The notes: generated from the letters alone by a model not told the origin. 60,924 nt of DNA from Phycisphaeraceae bacterium (GCA_019636625.1 JAHBXE010000021.1:1-60924), one strand, 5' to 3'. Numbered from the stretch's first letter, positions 43,859 through 53,354 are shown. Made by a program: numbers and translations.

Positions 43859-44172
43859 TGGATGAGAAACTGGGTGGTCTGGGTGCACGTTACGCCATGA
43901 TCGGCCAGCGGGTGGGCGGGGTTCGTTCGATAAAGTAGAGTCCCTGAGAGGTTACAAGTTTTTTGGGACGTTCTGCTTGAAAATCGTGATTTCTGTTGTG
44001 ATTGCTGTTGCGGTTTTGCGGTTAGGGTGGTACTTTCTGGCCAGTGCAGTTCCGGCGTTCTGTTGCGTCGGGGCGGGCTGCGCTTGAGTGGGTGTTGGGC
44101 CCGGCGTGGCAAGAGGCAAGGTTTGAAGGGCTCCGTGTGGCGCCCGGTCAATTGTTGAGGAAAGGGAAAGAC
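43859..44172. other. Divergent intergenic region, locally AT-rich
   Basis: 314 bp between the sulfotransferase and the PEP-CTERM-like gene. It contains a stretch (about 43930-44040) far richer in A/T than the rest of the window, as expected for promoters of the two divergent genes. I cannot fix exact -35/-10 boxes. No ORF or RNA gene is seen. Confidence 0.5.
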
Positions 44173-44835
44173 ATGAGCAAGCTTGCGAAGAAGTTGGATG
44201 CGCACTTTGTGGCCGTTGCGGCCGCGGCGGGCGCGGCGGCGATGGGCGCGGCCCAGAAGGCCGACGCGGCGATCGTGTACAGCGGTGTGGTGAACATTCC
44301 GATCGCGTCGTCGACGAACGGGCTGTACTTGAACGTCGTGACCGGCGTGATCAACGAGCCGGGCAACACGACCGGCGCCACGGTTCCGGGTTGGGACATC
44401 AATCCGTGGAGCTCAACCGCTCTGAACTTCTTCAACCCGGCGGCCCCGGCCGGCGGCGTGTACGTTCAGCGGGTCGGCGGCGGTGGCACGGCCAATCTTC
44501 CGGTTGGCGAGATCATCGGCGCCGCCCCTAGTGGCGGCCGGCTCTACGGCGCCTCGACCGCCGCGACGACGGGCAACGATCCGTTCGTGCTGAACAGCGC
44601 GGACAACATCGTTGGGTTCCGCTTCCAGAACGAGGCGAACGGGAACGCGACGCACTACGGCTGGTTCCGGGTGTCGCTCTCGACTACGCTGTCCGCCCAG
44701 CCCCGCTTGCTGGTCGAGTACGCGTACGAGGATGTCGCGGGCGCTGATATCGCGGCTGGCGCGATTCCCGCTCCGGGCTCGCTCGCTCTGCTGGCTCTCG
44801 GCGCGGTTGGCGTCGCTGGCCGTCGGCGGAAGTGA
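44173..44835 (+). CDS. Secreted protein with PEP-CTERM-like sorting tail
   Basis: 220 aa. GAGGAAAGGG precedes the ATG. The signal peptide (HFVAVAAAAGAAAMGAAQKADAA) is followed by a beta-rich body with 'YGWFRVSLS' and 'LLVEYAYEDV', then the tail 'IPAPGSLALLALGAVGVAGRRRK'. Its 3' end and trailing sequence are copied twice just downstream (see the tail array). It is probably exported and anchored or processed by an exosortase-like system. Function unknown. Confidence 0.85.
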   Translation: MSKLAKKLDAHFVAVAAAAGAAAMGAAQKADAAIVYSGVVNIPIASSTNGLYLNVVTGVINEPGNTTGATVPGWDINPWSSTALNFFNPAAPAGGVYVQRVGGGGTANLPVGEIIGAAPSGGRLYGASTAATTGNDPFVLNSADNIVGFRFQNEANGNATHYGWFRVSLSTTLSAQPRLLVEYAYEDVAGADIAAGAIPAPGSLALLALGAVGVAGRRRK

Positions 44836-44921
44836 GTTTCGGTTGATTTGAACCAAGGCACGGGCGGCTCGTGGGCTTCGCCAATATTTTGTTGTGGTGT
44901 AGGTAATGGGGTGGGTTGAGG

Positions 44922-44954
44922 CATCAGAAGTCCCGCAAGGCCGGGACTTCGATG
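44922..44954. repeat. Palindrome A (copy 3)
   Basis: Same stem with one inserted base in the left arm (CATCAGAAGTCCC), directly before the second tail copy. Confidence 0.85.
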
Positions 44955-44997
44955 GCATGCGTCGGCGGAAGTGAGTTTCGGTTGATTTGAATCAAGG

Positions 44998-45068
<71 letters not shown>

Positions 45069-45069
45069 G

Positions 45070-45101
45070 CATCGAAGTCCCGCAAGGCCGGGACTTCGAT
45101 G
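45070..45101. repeat. Palindrome A (copy 4)
   Basis: Identical in its stem and centre to copy 1, before the third tail copy. Confidence 0.9.
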
Positions 45102-45150
45102 GCACGGGCGTCGGCGGAAGTGAGTTTTGGTTGGTTTGATGAAGATCAAG

Positions 45151-45187
45151 GGACGGGCGGCTCGGGAGAGTCGCCCGTGTTGTTTTT
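45151..45187 (+). terminator. Rho-independent terminator in tail copy 3
   Basis: Stem ACGGGCG / CGCCCGT with loop GCTCGGGAGAGT, then TGTTGTTTTT. Confidence 0.8.
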
Positions 45188-45226
45188 GGAGTTTGCGGGG
45201 GAAGGTCGTTGGGTGGGCGTTGCGGA

Positions 45227-45272
45227 TTCAAAGATGGCCACGTGGAGAGAGTGGAGTTGGCCATCTTTGGAA
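45227..45272. repeat. Palindrome B (copy 2)
   Basis: Left arm perfect, right arm with one extra G. It is followed by G-rich repeats of the type GGGAGTGGGGAATGGGG. Confidence 0.9.
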
Positions 45273-45390
45273 GGGAGGAGAGTCGGGAGTGGGGAATGGG
45301 GAGTGGGGAATGGGGAGGTGGAATGGGAGGGGGGCGTGGGCATCGTTGCCGCCCGTGGCATGGGGGTGGAGGCGGGTAGCATGGGGGGAC

Positions 45391-47469
45391 ATGGGCAAGC
45401 GATTGACGAAACGGGTGTTGGTGGTGGGGTGGGACGCCGCGGACTGGAAGATCATCGATCCGCTGCTGGCGGCGGGGAAGATGGGGAATCTGAAGCGGTT
45501 GATGGATGGGGGTGTGCGGGCGGATCTGAGGTCGCTGGATCCGAAGCTGTCGCCGCTGTTGTGGACGTCGATCGCGACGGGGAAGACGGCGGACAAGCAC
45601 GGGATACTGAACTTCATCGAGCCGGAGCCGTCGGGGGCCGGGTTTCGGCCGAGTTGTTCGACGACGCGGAAGACCAAGGCGCTGTGGAACATCCTGACGC
45701 AGTCGGGGATGCGGACGAACGTGGTGAGCTGGTACGCGAGCCACCCGGCGGAGCCGATCGCCGGGACGGTGGTGACGAACCTGTTTCAGGAGGGGGCGCC
45801 GGCGAAGGCGGGCGGGGCGGGAGAGGCCTGGCCGGTGATGGCGGGGGCGGTGCATCCGGCGTCGAAGGCGGGGGCGGTGGGGGAGATGCGGATCCATCCG
45901 GGGGAGATCACGCCGCAGGAGCTGCACGCGCTCTTGCCGGATCTTGGGCGGATGGACCGGCGGGACCGGCGGATCGGGCTGCTGGCGAAGCTGCTGGCGC
46001 AGTGCGCGAGCGTGCACAACGTGGCGACGATGCTGCTGCAGGAGGGAGGATGGGACTGTTCGCTGGTGTTCTTTGAGACGATCGATGTGGTGGGGCACCA
46101 CTTCATGCAGTATTACCCGCCGCGGATGGAGCACGTGAGCGAGTCGGACTTTGAGCGGTTCCGGCAGGTGGTTCCGGGGGTGTACGAGTTGCAGGATGCG
46201 ATGCTGGGGCGGCTGGTGGAGCTGGCGGGCGAGGAGTGCACGGTGGTTGTGCTGTCGGACCATGGGTTCCACAGCGACCACCTGCGGCCGCGGGTGCAGG
46301 CGGCGGTGGATGATCCGCACGCGGCGATGGATGCGACGTGGCACCGGCCGCACGGGATGCTGGTGATGTCGGGTCCGGGGGTGGCGCCGGGCGCGGCGGT
46401 GTACGGGGCGGGGCTGCTGGATATCGCGCCGACGGTGCTGACGCTGCTGGGTCTGGCGGTGGGGGCGGACATGGACGGGCGGGTGCTTCGGGAGGCGCTG
46501 GTGGAGGGGGCGGAGATCGAGCGCAACTTTGGGTGGGATGTGATGGAGGGGGAGAGCGGGATGCACCCGGCGGGGATGCGGGTGGACCCGCTGGAGGCGC
46601 GGGAGGCGATGAAGCAGCTTCAGGACCTTGGGTACATCGCGCTGGGGGAGGATGCGGCGGCGCAGGCGGCGCTGTACGACCGGGAGACGCGGTTCAACCT
46701 GGGGGTGGTGTACCAGACGACGGGGCGGTTGAAGCAGGCGTCGGAGGTGTTCGAGAAGCTGTACGCGGAGCACCCGGAGGAGCCGCGGTTTGCGATGAAC
46801 GTGGCGCACTGCCGGTACGCGCTGGGGCGGTTCGCGGGGGCGGTGGAGGTGATGGACGACCTGGTGAAGCGGTACCCGGAGAGCCCGGAGGCGCGGCTGC
46901 TGCGCGGGGCGTCGCTCTTTGCGCAGGGGAAGGTGGAGGAGGCGGCGGTGGCGCTGGAGGAGGCGGTGAAGCGGAGCCCGGACCGGCCGGACCTGCTGTG
47001 CACGATGGCGGATGCGTACACGCACCTGAAGCGGTTTGACGAGGCGGAGCGGACGCTGGCGCGGGCGGGGGCGATCGACCCGCACGATCCGAACGTGCCG
47101 TACAAGCGGGCGCAGCTGGAGCTGGCGCGGGGTCGATTCGAGGAGGCGGCGGAGCAGGCGCTGACGGCGGTGGAGCTTCGGCACTTCTTCCCGGAGGCGC
47201 ACTACACGCTGGGGGTGGCGCTGACGTGGATGAAGGACTTTCCGCACGCGATCGCGTCGTTCGAGGTGGCGCTGTCGATGCAGCCGGGGCTGCTCGATGC
47301 GCACCGGTTCCTGGCGAGCATCCACCGGCACATGAAAGAGCCGAGCAAGGCGCGGCCGCACCGGGAGGCGGCGGAGCGGTTGATGGCCTCGGGCGGGTCG
47401 GCGTTGATGCCGATCGAGGAGCCGCCGCTGGGGCCGCAGGCGTGGGCGAGGGGGATGGGGGTGGAGTGA
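45391..47469 (+). CDS. Alkaline-phosphatase-superfamily phosphodiesterase with TPR domain
   Basis: 692 aa. Residues 5-385 form a type I phosphodiesterase/nucleotide pyrophosphatase-like domain: 'VLVVGWDAADWKIIDPLLAAG', 'SPLLWTSIATGK' with the nucleophile Ser/Thr region, 'DVVGHHFMQYY' and 'VVVLSDHGFHSDH' with metal-binding Asp/His. Residues 430-660 hold about six TPRs ('RFNLGVVYQTTGRLKQASEVFEKL' style). No signal peptide is seen. Such fusions occur in planctomycetes and may act on phosphate esters of surface or secreted molecules. The start at MGKRLTKR is chosen. Confidence 0.85.
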   Translation: MGKRLTKRVLVVGWDAADWKIIDPLLAAGKMGNLKRLMDGGVRADLRSLDPKLSPLLWTSIATGKTADKHGILNFIEPEPSGAGFRPSCSTTRKTKALWNILTQSGMRTNVVSWYASHPAEPIAGTVVTNLFQEGAPAKAGGAGEAWPVMAGAVHPASKAGAVGEMRIHPGEITPQELHALLPDLGRMDRRDRRIGLLAKLLAQCASVHNVATMLLQEGGWDCSLVFFETIDVVGHHFMQYYPPRMEHVSESDFERFRQVVPGVYELQDAMLGRLVELAGEECTVVVLSDHGFHSDHLRPRVQAAVDDPHAAMDATWHRPHGMLVMSGPGVAPGAAVYGAGLLDIAPTVLTLLGLAVGADMDGRVLREALVEGAEIERNFGWDVMEGESGMHPAGMRVDPLEAREAMKQLQDLGYIALGEDAAAQAALYDRETRFNLGVVYQTTGRLKQASEVFEKLYAEHPEEPRFAMNVAHCRYALGRFAGAVEVMDDLVKRYPESPEARLLRGASLFAQGKVEEAAVALEEAVKRSPDRPDLLCTMADAYTHLKRFDEAERTLARAGAIDPHDPNVPYKRAQLELARGRFEEAAEQALTAVELRHFFPEAHYTLGVALTWMKDFPHAIASFEVALSMQPGLLDAHRFLASIHRHMKEPSKARPHREAAERLMASGGSALMPIEEPPLGPQAWARGMGVE

Positions 47470-47503
47470 GGGGGAGGGGGGTGGGGGGAGGGGGGTGGGG
47501 GAT

Positions 47504-47548
47504 TTCAAAGATGGCCACGTGGAGGGAGAGGGGTTGGCCATCTTTGAA
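47504..47548. repeat. Palindrome B (copy 3)
   Basis: Perfect arms, 35 bp after the phosphodiesterase stop. It lies behind a G4-prone G-run tract (47470-47502). Confidence 0.95.
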
Positions 47549-47666
47549 CTGGGGGGGAGTGGGGAAAGGGGAGTCGGGAATGGGGAGGGGTGTGGGCGGA
47601 TCTTGCGCTTGGCGTGGCGCGGTGGTTGCGGGGGGCATGGGTTGAGAACCTGTGCGAGGGTGCGCC

Positions 47667-48434
47667 ATGCGAGATCGACGAGTGGACAGGAAGGCGGCGG
47701 TGGTGGTGGCGGTGGCCGCGCTGGCGGGGAAGGCGGCGGCGTGGCCGGACTATGTGTATTCGGGGGCGCCGGTGGCGATCCCGGACGGGCTGGGGACGGG
47801 GACGGCGGGGGCGCCGGCGATGGTGTCGGTGACGGTGCCGGGGGCGATGACGATCGCGCGGGTGGAGTGCCGCGTGTTCGTGCCGCACAGCTTTCAGGGG
47901 GACCTGAGGCTGACGCTGACGCACGTGGAATCGGGGGTGAGTGCGGTGCTGGTGGACCGGCCGTACGTGCCGCAGACGCCGCTGGGGTTCCCGGCGCCGG
48001 ACTATGGCTCGGCGCAGGCGATGCTGCACCTGGCGGATTCGGCGGCGGCGGTGTACGACGCGCCGACGGTGGCGGCGCCGGGGATTACGGGCGTGAACGG
48101 GCCGTGGAAGCCGGAGACGCCGCTGTCGGTGTTCAACGGTCGCAACGCGCAGGGGACGTGGCGGTTGACGGCGGTGGACTTCGCGGCGGGGGACACGGGC
48201 TCGATCGCGGGGTTCACGCTGACGATCACGCCGACGGCGAACTGCTACGCGAACTGCGATGGGAGCACGGGGACGCCGGTCCTGACGGCCGGGGACTTCC
48301 AGTGCTTCCTGAACCGGTTTACCACGGGGGATCCGTGGGCGAACTGCGATGGGAGCGTGATGGCCCCGGTGCTGAACGTGATGGACTTCCAGTGCTATTT
48401 GAATAGGTTTGCTGTGGGGTGTACGGCGCCGTGA
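47667..48434 (+). CDS. Secreted P-domain protein with GC-type dockerin
   Basis: 255 aa. The signal peptide ends near 'LAGKAAAW'. Residues about 30-190 are a proprotein-convertase P-type beta-sandwich: 'FVPHSFQGDLRLTLTHVESG', 'GTWRLTAVDFAAGDTGSIAGFTLTI' (given in part as QGDLRLTL and AGDTGSIAGFTL). Two dockerin repeats follow, the second slightly degenerate (NCDGSVMAPVLNVMDFQCYLN). There is no protease domain in this gene, so the P domain probably serves as a binding or structural module. Confidence 0.85.
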   Translation: MRDRRVDRKAAVVVAVAALAGKAAAWPDYVYSGAPVAIPDGLGTGTAGAPAMVSVTVPGAMTIARVECRVFVPHSFQGDLRLTLTHVESGVSAVLVDRPYVPQTPLGFPAPDYGSAQAMLHLADSAAAVYDAPTVAAPGITGVNGPWKPETPLSVFNGRNAQGTWRLTAVDFAAGDTGSIAGFTLTITPTANCYANCDGSTGTPVLTAGDFQCFLNRFTTGDPWANCDGSVMAPVLNVMDFQCYLNRFAVGCTAP

Positions 48435-48650
48435 GGGGGAAGAATGCGCCAGACGGATTGCGCCGGGTGCACGCGACCGAGTCAAGGGTCCGAGTGCGGG
48501 GCCAGCTTCGCGTGCGCCGTCCTCCGTTGTGTGGCAAGTACCAAGCATCTTATGCGTGAAGGTGGTCCCATAACCCGTTTCATCTCATTGTAGGGCTTGC
48601 ATAAAAACGAGGATCGAGCATTCTTGTCTCTAGCCAGTCTGGAGACTCCA

Positions 48651-49844
48651 ATGAGGCGGCAAAGTGCGGTTGTCATGCTGGCCATTGCGGGAAGTTGTTC
48701 ATGCGCGCTTGCCCAACACGGCGTGCTTGTCGAATGGGGCGAGTGCAACCAAGGATCGTACTTCGTCGAGCCTCCGCAAGGTCTGTTCAAAGATGTCGCG
48801 ACGGGCTGGGGGTTTAGTGTCGCCCTGCGGTCCGACGGTTCGCTTGCTTCGTGGGGTTGGGCCGTGCGCGGCAACATCTACTCCGGAGTTCCCAATGGCA
48901 ACGACTTTGTTGCCGTGGCGGCAGCCTATTTCCACGCCGTTGCATTGCGGCAGGATGGTTCTGTGGTGGCATGGGGCGAGGGGAACACCTATCCCGCAAG
49001 CAGCATTCGCAGCCCGCTGCACACGCCGACCGGACCGTTCATTGCGATCGCCGCGGGCGAGGAAGTGAACGCAGCGATCAGGACCGATGGCACGTTGCTG
49101 GCATGGGGAGAAAACTACTGCTTCCAGCCCGTGGACATGCAGGTGCCCGGCGCGGGCACCGAAACCTCGTTCTCGAGTATCTCCGGCAGCGGCCATCACT
49201 TCGTCGCCAAGGAATCGGGCGAAAGCGGAATGTTGCGGGGGTGGGGCCCGGGTCCGGTGTGCAACAGCTCCAACTACACCAGTCACAACCAGGCGGCGGT
49301 GCCTTCTGGATACGAGATTCCCAGGCAGTTTGCGGCGGGCCATGCGCACAGTTTCGTGATCCGACAGTCAGACGGGGCATTTCACGGATGGGGGCTCAGC
49401 AACTGGGGCCAAACGGGTGTCGCACCGAGCAACCCGCCCACCAGCGAGTATGTGGCGCCGCCGGTTCCGATGCCGGCGTTACGTTTCGCCACAGGTGGGT
49501 ATCACCATGGTGTCGGCCTGACGGAAGCGGGGCAGTTGATCGGGTGGGGCCGGAACTCCGTCTGTCAAGCGCAGCCGCCGAGCGCCGTGCCTACGTATGG
49601 GAGCTACTTGCGAGTCAGCTCCTCCTACAACCATGGGGTGGCGCTTCGTGGTCTCTCGTGTTACGCGAACTGCGATCAAAGCACCGGATCGCCTGTCTTG
49701 ACAGCCAACGACTTCGCGTGTTTTCTCAACATGTACGCCGTTGAGGATCCTCTGGCCAACTGCGACGGAAGCACGGGTACGCCGGTGCTTACCGCCAACG
49801 ATTATCAGTGCTTCTTGAATGCGTATGCTCAGGGATGCCCTTGA
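48651..49844 (+). CDS. RCC1-repeat secreted protein with GC-type dockerin (copy 3)
   Basis: 397 aa. GGAG precedes the ATG, and the signal peptide runs to 'SCALAQ'. The blades include 'ALRSDGSLASWGWAV', 'ALRQDGSVVAWGEG', 'AIRTDGTLLAWGEN' and 'HGWGLSNWGQTG'. Two dockerin repeats are at the C-terminus (NCDQSTGSPVLTANDFACFLN, NCDGSTGTPVLTANDYQCFLN). It is followed after 24 nt by the PEP-CTERM-like RCC1 gene, so here the pair order is dockerin first, the reverse of the copies at 7.7-13 kb. Confidence 0.87.
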   Translation: MRRQSAVVMLAIAGSCSCALAQHGVLVEWGECNQGSYFVEPPQGLFKDVATGWGFSVALRSDGSLASWGWAVRGNIYSGVPNGNDFVAVAAAYFHAVALRQDGSVVAWGEGNTYPASSIRSPLHTPTGPFIAIAAGEEVNAAIRTDGTLLAWGENYCFQPVDMQVPGAGTETSFSSISGSGHHFVAKESGESGMLRGWGPGPVCNSSNYTSHNQAAVPSGYEIPRQFAAGHAHSFVIRQSDGAFHGWGLSNWGQTGVAPSNPPTSEYVAPPVPMPALRFATGGYHHGVGLTEAGQLIGWGRNSVCQAQPPSAVPTYGSYLRVSSSYNHGVALRGLSCYANCDQSTGSPVLTANDFACFLNMYAVEDPLANCDGSTGTPVLTANDYQCFLNAYAQGCP

Positions 49845-49868
49845 AAGGCGCGACACTTGGAAGCAGGA

Positions 49869-50843
49869 ATGCAGTACAGAGTGTCACTTGTTCTCCTCGT
49901 TTCCCTGGCGTTGTCCTTCGCGGCTCAAGGACAGCCCGGCCCGGCCGTAGGGTGGGGGGATAACTTCTTCGGCCAAGCCAGCCCTCCGCCGGGCGAGTTT
50001 CTCCAGATTGCATCGGGCAATGAGCACAGCACCGGGATTCGACCGGACGGCACGGTTGCGACGTGGGGCCGCATTCTCGATGTTCCCACGGGCACGTTCC
50101 GGTTCGTAGAGTCGTGCGATGGCATTCAGCCATTTAGCGTGGGGATTCGTACGGATGGATCACTAGCGAGTTGGGGAGCGCCCGTCCAAGGGGCGCTCGA
50201 TTTGCCTCAAGGGGCGTTCGTGTCGCTGGCGCTGGGCGTCAACCATGGCGTGGGGATTCGTGCGGATGGAACGCTGGCCGGATGGGGACGGAACACGTTC
50301 GGTCAAGCCAATCCGCCCAGCGGTGCGTTTCTCTCGGTGGCCGCGATCGACAACGTCAGCTTCGGAGTGCGTGCCGATGGCACGTTGGCGGCGTGGGGAC
50401 TTGATTTCATGGGCCTGCTCGGTGTGCCGCAGGGCCAGTTCACGAGTGTGGCAGCGGGCACGCAGTTCGCGCTCGCGCTTCGGACGGACGGCACGCTTGT
50501 GGCGTGGGGAAGCAACAGCCTCGGACAACTCAACGTTCCCTCGGGAACCTTTCGGGCCATCAGCGCGGGGATGGCGACGGGGTACGCCTTGCGAACCGAC
50601 GGCACGCTCGCCGCGTGGGGCGCGAACAACGTCGGGCAGGCGAATGTTCCATCCGGAACATTCGGCGCGATTTCGGCGAACGGAGGCCATGCGATCGCTA
50701 TTGTGCCTACCCCCGGGGCGGGGTTGGTGGTCGCCCTTGGTCTCGTCGCGGCGGGGCGGCGCGGAGGTCGCAACGGCTCGACAAGCGGTAATCGTTGCCG
50801 CGCCTGGCGGTCAGTAAGTGGCCTCCGTCAGTTCTTTCCTTGA
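49869..50843 (+). CDS. RCC1-repeat protein with PEP-CTERM-like tail (copy 3)
   Basis: 324 aa. The ATG at 49869 has GCAGGA just upstream, and the signal peptide runs to 'SFAAQGQ'. There are six blades (GIRPDGTVATWG, GIRTDGSLASWG, GIRADGTLAGWG, GVRADGTLAAWG, ALRTDGTLVAWG, ALRTDGTLAAWG). The tail is 'VPTPGAGLVVALGLVAAGRRGGR', with about 20 extra residues after the Arg cluster, which is unusual for the motif and may mean a changed stop. Operon partner of 48651-49844. Confidence 0.85.
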   Translation: MQYRVSLVLLVSLALSFAAQGQPGPAVGWGDNFFGQASPPPGEFLQIASGNEHSTGIRPDGTVATWGRILDVPTGTFRFVESCDGIQPFSVGIRTDGSLASWGAPVQGALDLPQGAFVSLALGVNHGVGIRADGTLAGWGRNTFGQANPPSGAFLSVAAIDNVSFGVRADGTLAAWGLDFMGLLGVPQGQFTSVAAGTQFALALRTDGTLVAWGSNSLGQLNVPSGTFRAISAGMATGYALRTDGTLAAWGANNVGQANVPSGTFGAISANGGHAIAIVPTPGAGLVVALGLVAAGRRGGRNGSTSGNRCRAWRSVSGLRQFFP

Positions 50844-51116
50844 GTGGTACCAACCGAGAGTGGCGCCATGATTTCGGTGATGCGCCGAGTCTCGTGGTTT
50901 CCCCCCACGCCACCGGCCCCCCCCACCTCCCCTCCCCCCTCGTTCCCCGCACTTCGACTCGACGGCTCCCTCGGGGCCGCAGAATGGAAGAATCCGCGAA
51001 TGAAGCAGGTTTTCTTTCAGGATGGGTTGCAAGTTCTCAGACCCTGAGGCACCTTCCAAGGTGAGAAGACGCGCGGGCGATGGATGCCGCGCGATACCAG
51101 CCTTTGGAGGGTTGAG

Positions 51117-51914
51117 ATGCGTTTTGCCACCACAGCGATAGCCGCCGTCGGATTCGTGGCGTTGCCTGTCCTTGCTCAGCCGGGCACGGGCGGGACGATC
51201 AGCCACCTCAATGCGTCCTTTACCCAGGGGGACTCCCCGACGGTCGGGACGGGGAACGGGCCGACTGGAGCATTCCAGGTCGGGGGCACGGGGAACCCGG
51301 ACCACCTGGGCACGAGCTGGTGGTGGACGCGGACGAGCGTGGCGAACACGCGGGAGCTGGCGAACAACAACGCGTTCGGGCCGAGTTGGTCCGGGCGTGT
51401 GGGTCAGCTTTCGTTCAACGATGCGGGTTCGGGGATCGCGATCACGCGGACGTACCTGGTGACGGGGCTTGGGGATGGGCGGGGCGTGCTCGAAGAGGGC
51501 ACAACGGTGACGAACACGACGGGCCAGACGCTGACGGTGGACCTGTTCCACTTCCTCGACCCGACGCTGGGCGGGAACGCGGGCGGGATCTCGGCGGCGA
51601 TCAACGGCGCGACGAGCAGCATCCGGATGGAGTCCGGGAGCTGGGTCGCGTTCTACGAGGGCGCGGGTCAGCCGTTCCAGGCGGGCGCGGCGGGGAACGT
51701 GCTGTCGCTGCTGACCAACGGCTCGCCGGACAACTTCAACAACACGGGCCTGCCCTTTGGCCCCGGAGACTTTGAGGCGGGCTTCCAGTGGCGGTTCATC
51801 CTCGGCCCGGGCGAGGCGGCGAGCGCCTCGATGACGTACACCATCGTTCCGACGCCGGGCGTGTTGGCGCTGCTGGGCGTGGCGGGGATGGTCGGGGTTC
51901 GTCGTCGGCGGTGA
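51117..51914 (+). CDS. Secreted protein with PEP-CTERM-like tail
   Basis: 265 aa. GGAGG precedes the ATG, and the signal peptide runs to 'LPVLAQ'. The body is Thr/Gly-rich and beta-like ('TRTYLVTGLGDGRGVLEEGTTVTNTTGQTLTVDLFHFLD', given in part). The tail is 'VPTPGVLALLGVAGMVGVRRRR'. It is exported and sorted; function unknown. A B palindrome lies 76 bp downstream. Confidence 0.82.
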   Translation: MRFATTAIAAVGFVALPVLAQPGTGGTISHLNASFTQGDSPTVGTGNGPTGAFQVGGTGNPDHLGTSWWWTRTSVANTRELANNNAFGPSWSGRVGQLSFNDAGSGIAITRTYLVTGLGDGRGVLEEGTTVTNTTGQTLTVDLFHFLDPTLGGNAGGISAAINGATSSIRMESGSWVAFYEGAGQPFQAGAAGNVLSLLTNGSPDNFNNTGLPFGPGDFEAGFQWRFILGPGEAASASMTYTIVPTPGVLALLGVAGMVGVRRRR

Positions 51915-51989
51915 GATGGATTGACAAGCGACTCCTTGCCGCGGCCTGGAACATCAGGCCGCGGCGTTCTTTTTGGAGTGGATGGGGGA

Positions 51990-52033
51990 TTCAAAGATGG
52001 CCATGTGGAGGGAGGGGGTTTGGCCATCTTTGA
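51990..52033. repeat. Palindrome B (copy 4)
   Basis: TTCAAAGATGGCCA arm with right arm ending TTTGA; centre TGTGGAGGGAGGGGGTT. Confidence 0.93.
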
Positions 52034-52078
52034 GGAGGGCATTGGGGAATGAAGAACGTGAGTTGTGTGGGCGTACTG

Positions 52079-52106
52079 GCAGGCTTTCAGCCTGCTTTGT
52101 TTCTTT
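52079..52106 (+). terminator. Rho-independent terminator
   Basis: GCAGGCT-TTC-AGCCTGC followed by TTTGTTTCTTT. Confidence 0.7.
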
Positions 52107-52115
52107 GGGGCGGGT

Positions 52116-52171
52116 CCGGGGGTGCCGCTTCGCGGCGACCCCCGGCTATTGACGATCGAGCCCTTCGGGCT
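52116..52171. other. Two adjacent hairpins with TTC loops
   Basis: CCGGGGGTGCCGC / GCGGCGACCCCCGG (one bulge), then AGCCC-TTC-GGGCT. With the terminator just upstream they form a three-hairpin group that looks like a decayed repetitive element. Confidence 0.5.
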
Positions 52172-52207
52172 GTAGGAGAGGGGAAGAGGGCGGTCGGGAG
52201 TGGGGAT

Positions 52208-52252
52208 TTCAAAGATGGCCAGGTGGAGGGAGAGGGTTTGGCCATCTTTGAA
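52208..52252. repeat. Palindrome B (copy 5)
   Basis: Perfect arms, 89 bp before the methyltransferase start, in direct orientation with the copy at 54159. Confidence 0.95.
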
Positions 52253-52340
52253 TGGGGGCATCAACGGCCTGGGACGGCTTGGAACCGAATGAGCCGCACG
52301 TCATGACCGGGGCTGGTTCTGGCATTGCTACACTGCGTTC

Positions 52341-53354
52341 ATGGAAGCGGTGGCGAGGAAGAGTGTGACGGCGGACACGGCGGAGTCGTTGTACGCCGAG
52401 CTGGTGGGGAGAAAAAAGCTCGACGATGTGATCCCGACCCTGGCAAAGGATGCTCGCGCGACAGCGAGGATCGAGGCGGTGGTTCAGCGGCAGGAGACAT
52501 CGCACCAGTTGATCCTGGGTGATGCGAGGAAGGCGACGGCGCTGCCGGAGGGATCGGTGCATCTGGTGGTGACTTCGCCGCCCTACTGGAACCTGAAGCG
52601 GTACAACGAGCACCGGGATCAACTGGGGCACGTCGACGATTACGCGGCGTTTGTCGGTGCGCTGGATGAGATCTGGCGGAACTGCTACCGGGCGCTGGTG
52701 CCGGGTGGGCGGTTGATTGTGAACGTCGGGGATGTGTGCCTCTCGCGTCGGAAGAACAACGGACGGCACACGGTGGTCCCGTTGCACGCCACGATCCAGG
52801 AGCGGTGCAAGGCGATCGGATACGACAACCTGGCGCCGATCATCTGGCACAAAATCGGGAACGCGGCGTACGAGGCGGAGGGCGGCGGCGGCGGGTTCCT
52901 GGGAAAGCCCTACGAGCCCAACGCCGTCGTGAAGAACGACATCGAGTTCATCCTCATGCAGCGCAAGCCCGGCGGTTACCGAAGCCCGACAAAGCTGGAG
53001 CGGCTCCTGAGCCTTGTGTCCGCGACCTCGCACCAAGTCTGGTTCCGACAGATCTGGTCGGACCTGACCGGGGCGTCGACCGGCAAGCACCCCGCGCCGT
53101 TCCCGTTGGCGCTGGCGGAGCGGTTGATCCGGATGTTCAGCTTCGTGGGAGACACGGTATTGGACCCGTTCATGGGATCGGGGACGACGAACTTCGCCGC
53201 GGCCCGGTGGGGCCGGAACAGCATCGGCGTTGAAGTGGACTCGGCCTACTTCGAGCAGGCGCGCCGGCGGATGGAAGCGTACACGACGGACCTGTACTTC
53301 GCGGCCAAGGTGTCCGTGGAAGATGGGAAGGGGAGCGGGCGTGGGCGAGTTTGA
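52341..53354 (+). CDS. Site-specific DNA methyltransferase (SPPY type, class beta)
   Basis: 337 aa. The catalytic motif TSPPYW (78-83) precedes the SAM-binding DPFMGSGTT (275-283), which is the class beta order. SPPY usually means N4-cytosine methylation. It forms a type II restriction-modification pair with the next gene (14-nt overlap) and should protect the site that the nuclease cuts. The N-terminal 55 residues before the methylase fold are helical and not recognised. The whole cassette is flanked by B palindromes. Confidence 0.9.
   Translation: MEAVARKSVTADTAESLYAELVGRKKLDDVIPTLAKDARATARIEAVVQRQETSHQLILGDARKATALPEGSVHLVVTSPPYWNLKRYNEHRDQLGHVDDYAAFVGALDEIWRNCYRALVPGGRLIVNVGDVCLSRRKNNGRHTVVPLHATIQERCKAIGYDNLAPIIWHKIGNAAYEAEGGGGGFLGKPYEPNAVVKNDIEFILMQRKPGGYRSPTKLERLLSLVSATSHQVWFRQIWSDLTGASTGKHPAPFPLALAERLIRMFSFVGDTVLDPFMGSGTTNFAAARWGRNSIGVEVDSAYFEQARRRMEAYTTDLYFAAKVSVEDGKGSGRGRV

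Larger units (their letters stand above)
51915..52340. other. Repeat-filled intergenic region before the R-M genes
   Basis: 426 bp holding two B palindromes, a Rho-independent terminator and two further hairpins with TTC(G) loops. No convincing coding sequence. Confidence 0.7.
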
